The position numbers and the translations under genes are program-made. Under the pieces are notes generated by a model that saw nothing but the letters and a program-made list of their open reading frames with translations, was not told where the DNA came from and did no database searches. This document shows, one piece after another, positions 17,635 through 25,474 of a stretch of DNA of 64,000 nt (position 1 is its first letter; each line of letters begins with the position of its first letter). The stretch covers positions 31,639 to 95,638 of the forward strand of contig CAMEDD010000004.1 in assembly GCA_945913285.1 (NCBI GenBank), given 5' to 3'. Origin of the DNA: Candidatus Sulfopaludibacter sp. SbA3 (lineage in GTDB: Bacteria > Pseudomonadota > Alphaproteobacteria > Caulobacterales > Hyphomonadaceae).

Positions 17635-18075
17635 GTGGCGAAATATGAACCCAAGACCAAAGTGACGACGGTGACGCCGAAGGACTTCATTGCCGCGATG
17701 GAAGACGGCACGCGCAAGACCGACGCTGAAATGCTGCTCAAGTGGATGTCGAAGGTCACCGGCCTGAAACCGAAAATGTGGGGGCCGAGCATCATCGGTT
17801 TCGGGCGATACGCCTACACGTATGAGAGCGGACATTCGGGCGAGATGTGCCTAACGGGTTTCAGCCCCCGCAAGGCCAACATGGTGGTCTATGTGCTGCC
17901 CGGTTACACATCGGCCGAGATGACTGACCGCCTCGCGCGTCTCGGCAAGCACAAAACCGGCCAGAGCTGTCTCTATTTCGGCAGCCTCGACAAGATCGAC
18001 ATGGGCGTGCTGGCGGAGATCGTCACGGACGGCGTCGCGCACATGCGGAAAAAGTACCAGGTCTGGGACGCATGA
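17635..18075 (+). CDS. DUF1801 domain-containing protein
   Basis: This 146-residue protein matches the DUF1801 (YdhG-like) family. Marks are the start TPKDFIAAMEDGTRKTDAEM, the central MSKVTGLKPKMWGPSIIGFG, YTYESGHSGEMCLTGFSPRK, and the LGKHKTGQSCLYFGSLDKID block. The family is cytosolic and of unknown biochemical role. Start is GTG 17635 with GGAGGAGG just upstream. It stands alone between the GST-like gene and the divergently unrelated MarR operon; no regulatory site is visible. Confidence 0.9.
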   Translation: MAKYEPKTKVTTVTPKDFIAAMEDGTRKTDAEMLLKWMSKVTGLKPKMWGPSIIGFGRYAYTYESGHSGEMCLTGFSPRKANMVVYVLPGYTSAEMTDRLARLGKHKTGQSCLYFGSLDKIDMGVLAEIVTDGVAHMRKKYQVWDA

Positions 18076-18114
18076 CGCTCAAGCTTTCGTGAGCGTGATT
18101 GACGCCGGCGCAGA

Positions 18115-18134
18115 ATGACAACTATGGTTGTCAT
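18115..18134. promoter_or_regulatory. Palindromic MarR-type operator
   Basis: The sequence ATGACAAC-TATG-GTTGTCAT is an inverted repeat with two perfect 8-base arms around a 4-base centre. It ends one base before the likely ATG of the MarR gene. Such TGACAAC-type palindromes are typical of MarR-family operators, so self-repression of the marR-acylase operon is likely. It overlaps the region where a ribosome-binding site would be; none is seen. Confidence 0.75.
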
Positions 18135-18632
18135 ATGGAATTGTCCCACGACGCCTCCCTGAGCGGTGACCTGCGCGATGTGCTTCGCTTTGCCGACAGT
18201 CTCTCGCAGGCCCATTTCCGTGTGTCGGAAATTGTCGGCGCGGTTCACGGTGATCGCCAGCTTGCGAGTGCCAGCCGCGTCATTCTGCGCTACCTCATGG
18301 CCGCCGGTCCGCGCACCGTGCCTGAGATCGCCACCTGGCGCGCCACCAGCCGCCAATTCATCCAGCGCCTTGTGGACGCGCTCGCCGAAGACGGGCTTGT
18401 GGCGCTCAAGGCCAATCCCGAGCACCAACGATCTCGCCTCGTCGCCGTCACGCGCAAGGGCCGTTCCCGGGTTGAGGCGATGGTGGCAAAGGAAGTGCGC
18501 TTGCTCGAAGAGGGGCTGAGGCGCAGCGGCGCCAGCCTCGCCGAGATGCGCGCGGCAACGATCCTCATCCAGAAATACATTGGCGTGATTGATACGCTGA
18601 CAGACGAAATCAACTCCGGAGTATCACAATGA
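18135..18632 (+). CDS. MarR-family transcriptional regulator
   Basis: The 165-residue protein has the MarR winged-helix pattern: helix 3 RTVPEIATWRATSRQFIQRL as the recognition region, then DALAEDGLVALKANPEHQRS (the wing with R near a basic turn), LVAVTRKGRSRVEAM, and a C-terminal dimer helix. MarR proteins bind palindromic operators and release DNA on binding small ligands. ATG 18135 directly follows the operator and lacks a Shine-Dalgarno, so translation may be leaderless; a TTG at 18099 would place the operator inside the gene. The stop overlaps the acylase start (ATGA), so both genes form one operon, presumably self-regulated. Confidence 0.86.
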   Translation: MELSHDASLSGDLRDVLRFADSLSQAHFRVSEIVGAVHGDRQLASASRVILRYLMAAGPRTVPEIATWRATSRQFIQRLVDALAEDGLVALKANPEHQRSRLVAVTRKGRSRVEAMVAKEVRLLEEGLRRSGASLAEMRAATILIQKYIGVIDTLTDEINSGVSQ

Positions 18633-20689
18633 TCATGCGCCTTCTTCGTTTCGCCGGAGCGGGGCTCATGCTCCTTGGGCTGATTGCCCTCGGCTTCACG
18701 GTTTCCTCCTGCGCCAGCAGTGGCGCTCGCCTGTCAGGGCTGCAAAGCACGGCGCCGCCCGCGCCGTATCGGATCGAGCGCGACGAATATGGCGTCCCGA
18801 CGGTCTATGGCGAAACAGACCCGGCCACAGCGTTTGGTCTCGCCTTTGCGCATTCCGAAGATGACTTTGCGACCATCCAGCGCCAGGTATTGGCCGTACG
18901 CGGGGAACTGGGCGCGGTAGACGGTCCGGAGGGCGCGCAGGCCGATTACTTCGGAAAGCTGATTGACGTGCAGGGGCAGCTCGCGGCCGGCATCAGTACC
19001 GTTTCGCCTGAAGCCCGCGCGATGGCACAAGGCTATGCAGACGGGCTCAATCTCTATGCGGCGATGCATCCGAAGGAAGTCCTCCGCCCGCAGATATTCC
19101 CTCTGACGGGAGACGACGTGATCGGCGGCTTCGTGCTGGTTTCTCCGCTCTTCTTCGGTGTGGATGGCACGGTCTCGCGACTTTTCGGCAATGGCGAGCT
19201 TCCGCCGGATACTGAACGCGGCTCAAATGCCTTCGCGTTTGCGCCGCACCGCACGGCGGATGGCTCGACTGTGCTGGTTTCCAACTCGCACCAACCCTGG
19301 GAAGGCGCAGCCGCCTGGTACGAAGCGCGCGTGGCGAGCGGTGAGGGCTGGTCGATGCAGGGCGCGCTGTTTCCAGGCAGCCCGGTCATCCTGATGGGGC
19401 ACAACGCAAACCTCGGCTGGACCAACACGGTCAACCGGGCCGACTTGACCGATGTGTACAAGCTCGTGCTCGACGACAGCGGCAAACGCTACAAACTCGA
19501 CGGGGAGTGGAAAGATCTTGCGCATCGCTACGTCTGGCTGAAGGTGAAGTTCGGCCCGGTCGTCGTGCCAGTCCGCCAAAGCGTCTGGGGCTCCGTGCAC
19601 GGACCGGTCATAAAGAACAAATCAGGCGCGTATGCCATCCGCTATGCCGGCTATGGCGAAGTACGACAGTTCGAACAGTACTATAAGCTAAGCCGAACGA
19701 ACTCCCTCGAGGAATGGCGCGAGGTCATGGCCATGCAGGCCATCCCTGCCACAAACTACATCTACGCCGATAAGCTTGGAAACATTGCCTATCTTTACAA
19801 TGCCCGCCTGCCGAAGCGCGATCCCTCCATTGCCTGGGAAGACGTGCTGCCGGGTGATCGCAGCGACCTGATCTGGACCGAGTATGAGCCGCCTGAGCGC
19901 ATCCCGTTCCTGCTTAACCCGCCTGCTGGCTATGTCGTCAATTCCAACAACCTCCCCTGGCTTGCGACGGCTCCGGCGGACGACATGCAGCCTGAGGATT
20001 ATCCCGGCCTTGTGGGCGTCGAGATGTGGAAGACTAACCGTATACTCCGGGCAAAGACGTTATTGGAATCGGATGACATTTTCGATGATGCCGACATCCA
20101 CCGCATCAAGTTCGACAAGGCGTATGACAAATCCTCCCGCCTCGGCGAAGCCTTCAAGGCGGCCTTGGAAGATGCCCGCGCGGCGGGAACGCTGACGCAG
20201 GCCGTTGCGTTGCTGGATACCTGGGATTGGACGGCCGACGGTCAGGGTAGTGCCGACTCGCTCGCGCTGATCCTGTTGCAAGACCTCCAATGGAAACTTT
20301 ATGCTCGTGAGACGCTGCCTGCGGGCCGCGATATCCTTGCCAAGGCTGACGCGCACCTGCGCGGGCATTTCGGCAAACTTGATGTGCCATATGCGGAGTT
20401 TGCGCGCCTGCGCCGTGGAAAGGCGGACTTCGCCATTGCGGGCGGGCCAGAAACCCTCCGTGCACTGCTCTTCCTTCCGGATGAAGTCGATGGCCGTTAT
20501 GTGGCCGCTGGCGGCGACAGTTTCATGCTGATGGTGAAGTGGCCGAAGGATGGCAGTGCCCCGCAGACCCGCACCATCTATCCTTTCGGTGCCGCGATGG
20601 GGCGCCCGGATTCGCCTCACTATTCGGATCAGTCGGAGATGTTCTCGAAGGAGGAATTCAAGGAAAGCCCTTTGCCCGTGTATAACTAG
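18629..20689 (+). CDS. Penicillin acylase-family amidohydrolase, lipoprotein
   Basis: Ntn-hydrolases of this family cleave amide bonds of penicillins, acyl-homoserine lactones or related lipids after autoprocessing. The 686-residue precursor has a hydrophobic signal and lipobox (TVSSCASS, Cys 28), an alpha-chain region (RIERDEYGVPTVYGET; FAHSEDDFATIQRQV) and the nucleophile Ser199 in ERGSNAFAFAP, the start of the beta chain. Further family marks are NSHQPWEGAAAWYEA and LGWTNTVNRADLTDVYKL. As in AHL acylases, the oxyanion Asn lies downstream. It is coupled to the MarR gene by ATGA. Attachment to the outer membrane would suit attack on extracellular acylated signals; the true substrate is unknown. 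Confidence 0.88.
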   Translation: MIMRLLRFAGAGLMLLGLIALGFTVSSCASSGARLSGLQSTAPPAPYRIERDEYGVPTVYGETDPATAFGLAFAHSEDDFATIQRQVLAVRGELGAVDGPEGAQADYFGKLIDVQGQLAAGISTVSPEARAMAQGYADGLNLYAAMHPKEVLRPQIFPLTGDDVIGGFVLVSPLFFGVDGTVSRLFGNGELPPDTERGSNAFAFAPHRTADGSTVLVSNSHQPWEGAAAWYEARVASGEGWSMQGALFPGSPVILMGHNANLGWTNTVNRADLTDVYKLVLDDSGKRYKLDGEWKDLAHRYVWLKVKFGPVVVPVRQSVWGSVHGPVIKNKSGAYAIRYAGYGEVRQFEQYYKLSRTNSLEEWREVMAMQAIPATNYIYADKLGNIAYLYNARLPKRDPSIAWEDVLPGDRSDLIWTEYEPPERIPFLLNPPAGYVVNSNNLPWLATAPADDMQPEDYPGLVGVEMWKTNRILRAKTLLESDDIFDDADIHRIKFDKAYDKSSRLGEAFKAALEDARAAGTLTQAVALLDTWDWTADGQGSADSLALILLQDLQWKLYARETLPAGRDILAKADAHLRGHFGKLDVPYAEFARLRRGKADFAIAGGPETLRALLFLPDEVDGRYVAAGGDSFMLMVKWPKDGSAPQTRTIYPFGAAMGRPDSPHYSDQSEMFSKEEFKESPLPVYN

Positions 20690-20708
20690 AACGAACCTCA
20701 CCAAGCGC

Positions 20709-20797
20709 TCATGCTGAGCGAAGTCGAAGCATCAGGAGCGCGCTTGATGCAACGGTTGCGTCTTGCTTCCTGTCCTTCGCCTTCGCTCAGGTTGAGC
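20709..20797. repeat. REP-like inverted pair of intergenic repeat units
   Basis: Unit one (20709-20733) reads TCATGCTGAGCGAAGTCGAA followed by GCATC. Unit two (20773-20797) reads TCCTTCGCCTTCGCTCAGG followed by TTGAGC and is its imperfect reverse complement. The core GCTCAG-CGAAG is the widespread small intergenic repeat seen in many proteobacterial genomes. The pair fills the space between the convergent acylase and hemB genes, where it may fold into a hairpin and act as a bidirectional terminator or REP/RAYT substrate. No RAYT transposase is in the window. Confidence 0.65.
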
Positions 20798-20810
20798 CTG
20801 CGCTGCTTGA

Positions 20811-21809
20811 CTACCGGCCGAGCTTCTCGGCCGCACGCTCGGCAAAATAGGTGATCACGCCCGCTGCGCCGGCGCGCTTGAAGCTCAGCAGGGTTTCCAT
20901 CATCACGCGGTCGCCGTCGATCCAGCCGTTCTGGGCGGCGGCCATGATCTGCGCGTATTCGCCGGAGACCTGGTAGGCGAGCGTTGGCACGCCGAAGGTG
21001 GTGGAGACGCGGTGGACAATGTCCAGATAGGGCAAGCCCGGTTTGACCATAACCATGTCGGCGCCCTCGGCGAGATCGAGCGCCACTTCGCGCAGCGCTT
21101 CGTCCGTGTTCGAAGGATCCTGCTGGTAGGTCTTCTTGTCGCCTTTCAGCGCTGCTGCCGAGCCGATGGCCTCGCGGTAGGGGCCATAAAAGCCGCTGGC
21201 ATACTTTGCCGCGTAGGCGAGGATCATCGCATTTGTGAAGCCCTCTTCTTCGAAGGCGAGGCGGATGGCGCCGATGCGTCCGTCCATCATATCCGACGGC
21301 GCGACCACATCCGCGCCTGCGCTGACATGCACGAGCGCCTGCGTGACGAGCCGTTCGACGGTGGAGTCATTCGGGATCGTGCCGTCGTCGTCCAGCAAAC
21401 CGTCATGGCCGTGGCTGGTATAAGCGTCGAGCGCAACGTCCGTGATTAGACCAACTTCCGGAGCGGCATCCTTCATGGCTTTCAGCGCGCGCGGCACGAG
21501 GCCGTCCGGCGAGAGGGCGCCGGTGCCTTCGGGATCCTTGCCCTCCGGCCCGATATACGGGAACAGTGCGATCGCCGGGATACCGAGCGCCTTTGCGCGT
21601 TTTGCAGCGCCAGCCGCTTCGTTTACCGAGAGCCGGTCCACGCCGGGCAGCGAAGCGACCGGCACGCGGCCCTCGCCATCATGGATGAAGACGGCCCAGA
21701 CCAGGTCGGCTGGGGTCAACACGTTTTCGCCAGTGAGCGAGCGCACCCAGGGAGCCTGGCGCAGGCGCCGCATACGGGTGGCGGGAAAGGACTGTGGAAA
21801 CTGGGTCAT
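20811..21809 (-). CDS. hemB: Porphobilinogen synthase (delta-aminolevulinate dehydratase)
   Basis: HemB joins two 5-aminolevulinate molecules into porphobilinogen, early in haem synthesis. The 332-residue protein has LFPYIGPEGKDPEGTGALSP, the metal loop DVALDAYTSHGHDG (124-137), the Schiff-base region YAAKYASGFYGPYREA and MVKPGLPYLDIV, and AYQVSGEYAQIMAA near the end. In the metal loop the three zinc cysteines of E. coli HemB are Ala126, Asp128 and Asp136, as in the Mg-dependent Pseudomonas/alphaproteobacterial type. Length is usual. It is monocistronic; the repeat pair lies at its 3' end and a broken GNAT gene is 30 bp upstream. Confidence 0.96.
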   Translation of the reverse strand: MTQFPQSFPATRMRRLRQAPWVRSLTGENVLTPADLVWAVFIHDGEGRVPVASLPGVDRLSVNEAAGAAKRAKALGIPAIALFPYIGPEGKDPEGTGALSPDGLVPRALKAMKDAAPEVGLITDVALDAYTSHGHDGLLDDDGTIPNDSTVERLVTQALVHVSAGADVVAPSDMMDGRIGAIRLAFEEEGFTNAMILAYAAKYASGFYGPYREAIGSAAALKGDKKTYQQDPSNTDEALREVALDLAEGADMVMVKPGLPYLDIVHRVSTTFGVPTLAYQVSGEYAQIMAAAQNGWIDGDRVMMETLLSFKRAGAAGVITYFAERAAEKLGR

Positions 21810-21839
21810 GCTGTCACTCTTGCGATATTTCGGGCGGGC

Positions 21840-22385
21840 TCACAACCACCCCAACTTGCGCCGCATGAAGCAGCGCTGGGACACGTCGAGGCCCTTGTCG
21901 GCCTGTGCGGTCTCGATCTCGAGCATCCAGAACGCCAACCGCTTGCGGGGAATCTCCCGGAAGCCCAGCCTGCGATAGAACGGGCCGTTCCACGCAACTT
22001 TCCGGAAGGTTGAGAGCGTCACGGACCCCCGCTTGCGGCTCCTGGCATCCTTGACGACCCATTTGACCAGCGCTGCGCCGAGCCCGCGCCGCCCATGGGC
22101 CGGATGGACGCTGATCTGGTCGAGTTAGAGCGTACCCGGACGCAGGGAGGTCATGACGAATCCGGCCGGGGCGCCGGCCTTGTCCCGCACAACAGCAAGG
22201 TGTCTGCCGGGGACCGCGTCCTCCAGGATGTCAGCTGGAACGTGATCCTGAAGGGCGTCATCCGGCAGCATGCCCGTGCCGGCAAACAGCTGGCCGGCCG
22301 CCAGATCGATGGCGATCAAGGCCGGAATTTCTGCGGCTGCGGCGCCCGAAATCGAGTATCCACCGGGAAGGCGTCGCATTGACAT
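21840..22385 (-). pseudogene. GNAT acetyltransferase interrupted by one stop codon
   Basis: One continuous frame reads a GNAT protein from MSMRRLPGGYSISGAAAAEI (start 22385) through LAVVRDKAGAPAGFVMTSLRP GTL, then TAA (22125-22127 on the plus strand as TTA), then LDQISVHPAHGRRGLGAALV, the acetyl-CoA motif, and WNGPFYRRLGFREIP to a stop at 21840. No frameshift is needed. The family normally has Tyr or Glu where the stop sits, so one base change explains it. The N-terminal and CoA-binding halves are thus separated into ORFs of 87 and up to 94 codons. Probably a recent pseudogene; a sequencing error would also explain it. Confidence 0.8.
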
Positions 22386-22443
22386 GAGGGCCAGCTCTAT
22401 CGCAATTCGGGCGCACACATATTCAGATTGAGGCGACTTGCCA

Positions 22444-23583
22444 ATGAGCCTGATGTTTGACGACGAACGGATCATGATTCGCGACATGGCGCGCAGGTTT
22501 GCCGAGGCGCGGTTGCTACCGCATTCCGAAGCCTGGGACCGCGACAGCTATTTTCCGGTCGATGTGATCCGCTCCACAGCCGAGCTCGGGTTTGCGGGTA
22601 TTTACGTCAGTGAAGACATGGGCGGCGCAGGCCTGACCCGAACGGACGCAGCGTTGATTTTTGAACAGCTGTCTTATGGGGATGTGTCCACCGCCGCGTT
22701 CATCTCGATCCACAACATGGCCTCCTGGATGATCGACACGTTTGGATCGGACGCCCAGCGCAAGGCCTGGGTGCCGCGACTGACGTCGATGGAGCTGATC
22801 GCGTCTTACTGTCTGACCGAGCCGGGCTCAGGATCTGACGCCGCCAGCCTCAAGACGAAGGCTGTGCGCGACAGAGACCACTATGTGATCACCGGGACCA
22901 AGCAGTTCATCTCCGGCGCCGGCACGTCCGACATCTATGTGCTGATGGCGCGAACCTCCGATGACGGGGCAAGGGGCGTCTCGACCTTCATCGTCGAGAA
23001 GGGAACGCCCGGACTTTCCTTCGGTGCCAATGAGCGCAAGATGGGCTGGAAAAGCCAGCCGACCGCACAAGTGATCCTCGACAGTGCGCGCGTGCCTGTT
23101 GCCAACCGGATTGGCGAAGAAGGCCACGGTTTCCGGTTTGCCATGGCCGGCCTTGATGGCGGGCGCCTCAACATCGCTGCCTGCGCGCTCGGCGGCGCCC
23201 AGCTCGCGCTCGACAAGGCCGTGAGCTATGCCAAGGAGCGCCAGCAGTTCGGCAAGCCGATTGCCGACTTTCAAAGCGTGCAGTTCAAGCTGGCCGATAT
23301 GGAAACCGAGCTACAGGCCGCCCGCGTGATGCTGTACGAAGCGGCTGGACGCCTTGACGGCGAGACGCCGGACGCGACCCGCTGGTGCGCGATGGCCAAG
23401 CGCTTCGTCACCGACACGGCCTTCAAGGTGGCCAATGACGCGCTGCAGATCCATGGCGGCTATGGCTATCTCGCCGACTATCATGTCGAGCGCATCGTCC
23501 GTGACCTGAGAGTTCACCAGATCCTCGAAGGCACGAACGAGATCATGCGGGTGATCATCTCGCGGGACATGCTCAGGGGCTGA
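22444..23583 (+). CDS. Acyl-CoA dehydrogenase, isobutyryl-CoA dehydrogenase-like
   Basis: This FAD enzyme makes an alpha-beta double bond in acyl-CoA and passes electrons to ETF. The 379-residue protein has YCLTEPGSGSDAASLKTKA, TGTKQFISGAGTSDIYVLMA, QQFGKPIADFQSVQFKLADM and ALQIHGGYGYLADYHVERIV. The catalytic base is E362 in ILEGTNEIMR. The spacing and the SGSDAASL and VHQILEGTNE blocks resemble human ACAD8, so isobutyryl-CoA (valine pathway) is the best guess; short-chain acyl-CoA is the alternative. ATG 22444 has GAGGCG upstream and is preferred to a TTG two codons earlier. It is divergent from the broken GNAT gene. Confidence 0.92.
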   Translation: MSLMFDDERIMIRDMARRFAEARLLPHSEAWDRDSYFPVDVIRSTAELGFAGIYVSEDMGGAGLTRTDAALIFEQLSYGDVSTAAFISIHNMASWMIDTFGSDAQRKAWVPRLTSMELIASYCLTEPGSGSDAASLKTKAVRDRDHYVITGTKQFISGAGTSDIYVLMARTSDDGARGVSTFIVEKGTPGLSFGANERKMGWKSQPTAQVILDSARVPVANRIGEEGHGFRFAMAGLDGGRLNIAACALGGAQLALDKAVSYAKERQQFGKPIADFQSVQFKLADMETELQAARVMLYEAAGRLDGETPDATRWCAMAKRFVTDTAFKVANDALQIHGGYGYLADYHVERIVRDLRVHQILEGTNEIMRVIISRDMLRG

Positions 23584-23592
23584 TTGCCTCGT

Positions 23593-24102
23593 TCAAAGTG
23601 GCAGGTAGTCCGAAACAATCCGGGGGCCGTGCGCGCCGGTCACGCGCTCGCAGACGCGGATGTGGAAACCCTCATCGCCAAGCATTGCGTTGACCTCCAT
23701 CACGTCATCGACGCTGGCCAGGTTGTCCTTGTGCCGGGCGCTCCAGTCTGGTGACAGCTTGCGTGCCCGCGCCCAGACCTCTGTTTTGTCCGCGCCCACC
23801 AGGAAGAGATAATGGTGCTGCTCGCCAAAAAGCTCCGGCGTGTAGCCGCCGACATTGACGAACCACAGGGAGGCTTCGGGATTTGCCGGTGCAGGCCCCG
23901 GGATAACGTCGATGCGCCGGCCGTCGGCGTGCGCCAGTTCGGCATAACCGTCGACATGAAGCGAGGACGGCTTGCCCCACCAGGCCGCGCGCAGCTGGGG
24001 GATGGTGTCCAAGATCGTCTCGCCGGTCACAAAGCGGAGGTCGTGAACCTCGATGTTCGATCGCGGGTGGTTGCCGCCCACAAAGACCGCAAAGAGTTTC
24101 AT
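23593..24102 (-). CDS. DUF1543 domain-containing protein
   Basis: The 169-residue protein begins MKLFAVFVGGNHPRSNIEVHD and continues LRFVTGETILDTIPQLRAAWWG, the hallmark of DUF1543. A second half (FVNVGGYTPELFGEQHHYLF, then LVGADKTEVWARARK) repeats the same pattern, as is usual for this family of paired domains. Function is unknown; the fold is cytoplasmic. The frame is open ~80 codons upstream, but that part is low in quality and ends at a much better start with a purine-rich leader. It is convergent with the acyl-CoA dehydrogenase gene, 9 bp apart. Confidence 0.88.
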   Translation of the reverse strand: MKLFAVFVGGNHPRSNIEVHDLRFVTGETILDTIPQLRAAWWGKPSSLHVDGYAELAHADGRRIDVIPGPAPANPEASLWFVNVGGYTPELFGEQHHYLFLVGADKTEVWARARKLSPDWSARHKDNLASVDDVMEVNAMLGDEGFHIRVCERVTGAHGPRIVSDYLPL

Positions 24103-24262
24103 GATGCGACACCTCACTGACTTCAGTTCGATGTTTTGAAGCAGGAGCTTGAGGTGCGCAAGCAGGAGGCGTAGGCACAGACTTTGGTTTTCAACGTAAT
24201 TTGTCGACGGGCTTAACAGCTGTGTCCCACAAAGTGCTTGTCGAACACAAAAGAGCGCCCGA

Positions 24263-24702
24263 ATGTTCAAAGTGAAGGGCCTGATTGCCGTTGCAGTCAC
24301 TCTTGCGTTTGCGGGTTCCGCTTTTGCCGCGCCTCTGACGATCAATCTTTAAGGTCTGCCGGCGCGGGGAGGGACGCTTCATGTCAGGGCCCAGACTAAG
24401 GCTCAGTTCATGAAGAAGGACGTCGCGGCCGGCGACATCGCGCCGGAGCAAGCCGCAGGCGCCAAGAGCTTCAGCAATGACTTGCCGGAAGGCGCCTATT
24501 CGATTTGGGTCTGGCATGCTCCAATTGCAATGGCCTGTTCGGCATCAGCGAAGCAGGCCCGCTGGCAGATGGTTGGTCGATGATCGGCGCCGCGACGATG
24601 CGAGCAGCGCCGACGTTTAACGGCGAAAGCCTGACGCTCCCGGCTGATGGTACTTCCGTGACGCTGAACGTCCCTTATCCGGACTGGTCCGGACAGGGCT
24701 GA
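24263..24702 (+). pseudogene. Decayed DUF2141 secreted protein
   Basis: From ATG 24263 a signal peptide is clear (VKGLIAVAVTLAFAGSAFAA) and the mature part begins PLTINL, then TAA (24350-24352) where the family has Glu. The same frame continues GLPARGGTLHVRAQTKAQFM and LPEGAYSIWVWH. A shift of frame near 24510-24525 leads into SNCNGLFGISEAGPLADGWS and MIGAATMRAAPTFNG, ending at 24702. These are the conserved blocks of DUF2141 proteins (small secreted beta-sandwich proteins of unknown role). One stop and one frameshift are required to explain it, so it is very probably inactive. A strong hairpin terminator follows. Confidence 0.8.
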
Positions 24703-24723
24703 TGCTCTGCACCCTGACAATTT

Positions 24724-24753
24724 GAAGCCCCTGACGCGTGCGCCAGGGGCTTC
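24724..24753 (+). terminator. Intrinsic terminator-like hairpin
   Basis: GAAGCCCCTG and CAGGGGCTTC form a perfect 10-bp stem around a 10-base loop, just after the DUF2141 remnant. The trailing T-tract is weak (TTCTGTG). It may also serve transcripts arriving from the minus-strand LdtR-like gene. Confidence 0.7.
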
Positions 24754-24830
24754 TGTGCCAAGTGCCTTCGCCGGTGCGCTTCAGCCGGTCCCCAGCAATC
24801 ACGCGCTGCGCGATCGCTGGATAGGAAAGC

Positions 24831-25337
24831 TTAGAGACGATACCGGATCTGGTCAGACCAGAAGCGCTCAAGACGCGAGATCGTCTTGTTGAGCTGCGAG
24901 AGATCATCGGCGCGGACGCTGGCCGTCGGCTCGAGGGCTATTGCCTGTTTCTCGAACAGTTTCGCCACGCGGGCGCGGACCTTCTTGCCGCGGTCCGTCA
25001 GATGCAGCGTGACTGTGCGCTTGTCATCTTCAGAGCGCGTCTGGACGAGATAGCCGGCTTCCTGAAGTTTCTTCAAGTTGTAGGAAAGGCTCGTGCCAGC
25101 AAAGGCGCCGCGGGCGCGGAGCACGGAAGCGGCAGCTTCTCCTTCGCCGATTTCATAAAGCAGGAGCGCCTGGACGCCGGTCAGCGACCGTTCACCGCCA
25201 CGCTCAAGGTCGTCCTTGACGACATCGTGCAGCCGGCGATGTGCCTGCTCGAGAAGCGACAGAGACTTTAGGAAAGACTCGCCGATAGAAGTATTCGCAG
25301 TTTCCTGCATTTCGATCATCATCATTTTCACCACCAC
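24831..25337 (-). CDS. LdtR-like MarR-family regulator
   Basis: The 168-residue winged-helix protein resembles LdtR of Rhizobiales: LEQAHRRLHDVVKDDLERGG, SLTGVQALLLYEIGEGE, LRARGAFAGTSLSYNLKKLQ (recognition helix) and EDDKRTVTLHLTDRGKKVRA (wing). LdtR controls L,D-transpeptidases and stress tolerance in Liberibacter and Sinorhizobium relatives; here the target is unknown, though an L,D-transpeptidase-like gene lies at 40132. The N-terminus is uncertain: GTG 25337, ATG 25325 or MQETANTS at 25310 are possible. A small CAAC-AAAA-GTTG inverted repeat lies ~15 bases upstream and could be an operator. Confidence 0.82.
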   Translation of the reverse strand: MVVKMMMIEMQETANTSIGESFLKSLSLLEQAHRRLHDVVKDDLERGGERSLTGVQALLLYEIGEGEAAASVLRARGAFAGTSLSYNLKKLQEAGYLVQTRSEDDKRTVTLHLTDRGKKVRARVAKLFEKQAIALEPTASVRADDLSQLNKTISRLERFWSDQIRYRL

Positions 25338-25445
25338 TCAACTTTTGTTGTAGTTTGGGTGGAGTTACATGATGGGGGCTAATATTTTGATAAGTACCAC
25401 AGAACAGATCAAGATTAGCGTTAATAAAAACGCTTGCGCATTAAC

Positions 25446-25463
25446 CGTTACTGATACGTAACG
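25446..25463. promoter_or_regulatory. CGTTAC-N6-GTAACG inverted repeat
   Basis: Two perfect 6-base arms (CGTTAC, GTAACG) flank TGATAC in an AT-rich 137-bp gap between DUF805 and the LdtR-like gene. It lies ~110 bp upstream of the regulator gene and 12 bp after the DUF805 stop. It could be a regulator-binding site; there is no proof. Confidence 0.35.
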
Positions 25464-25474
25464 TCCGCGTCTGG

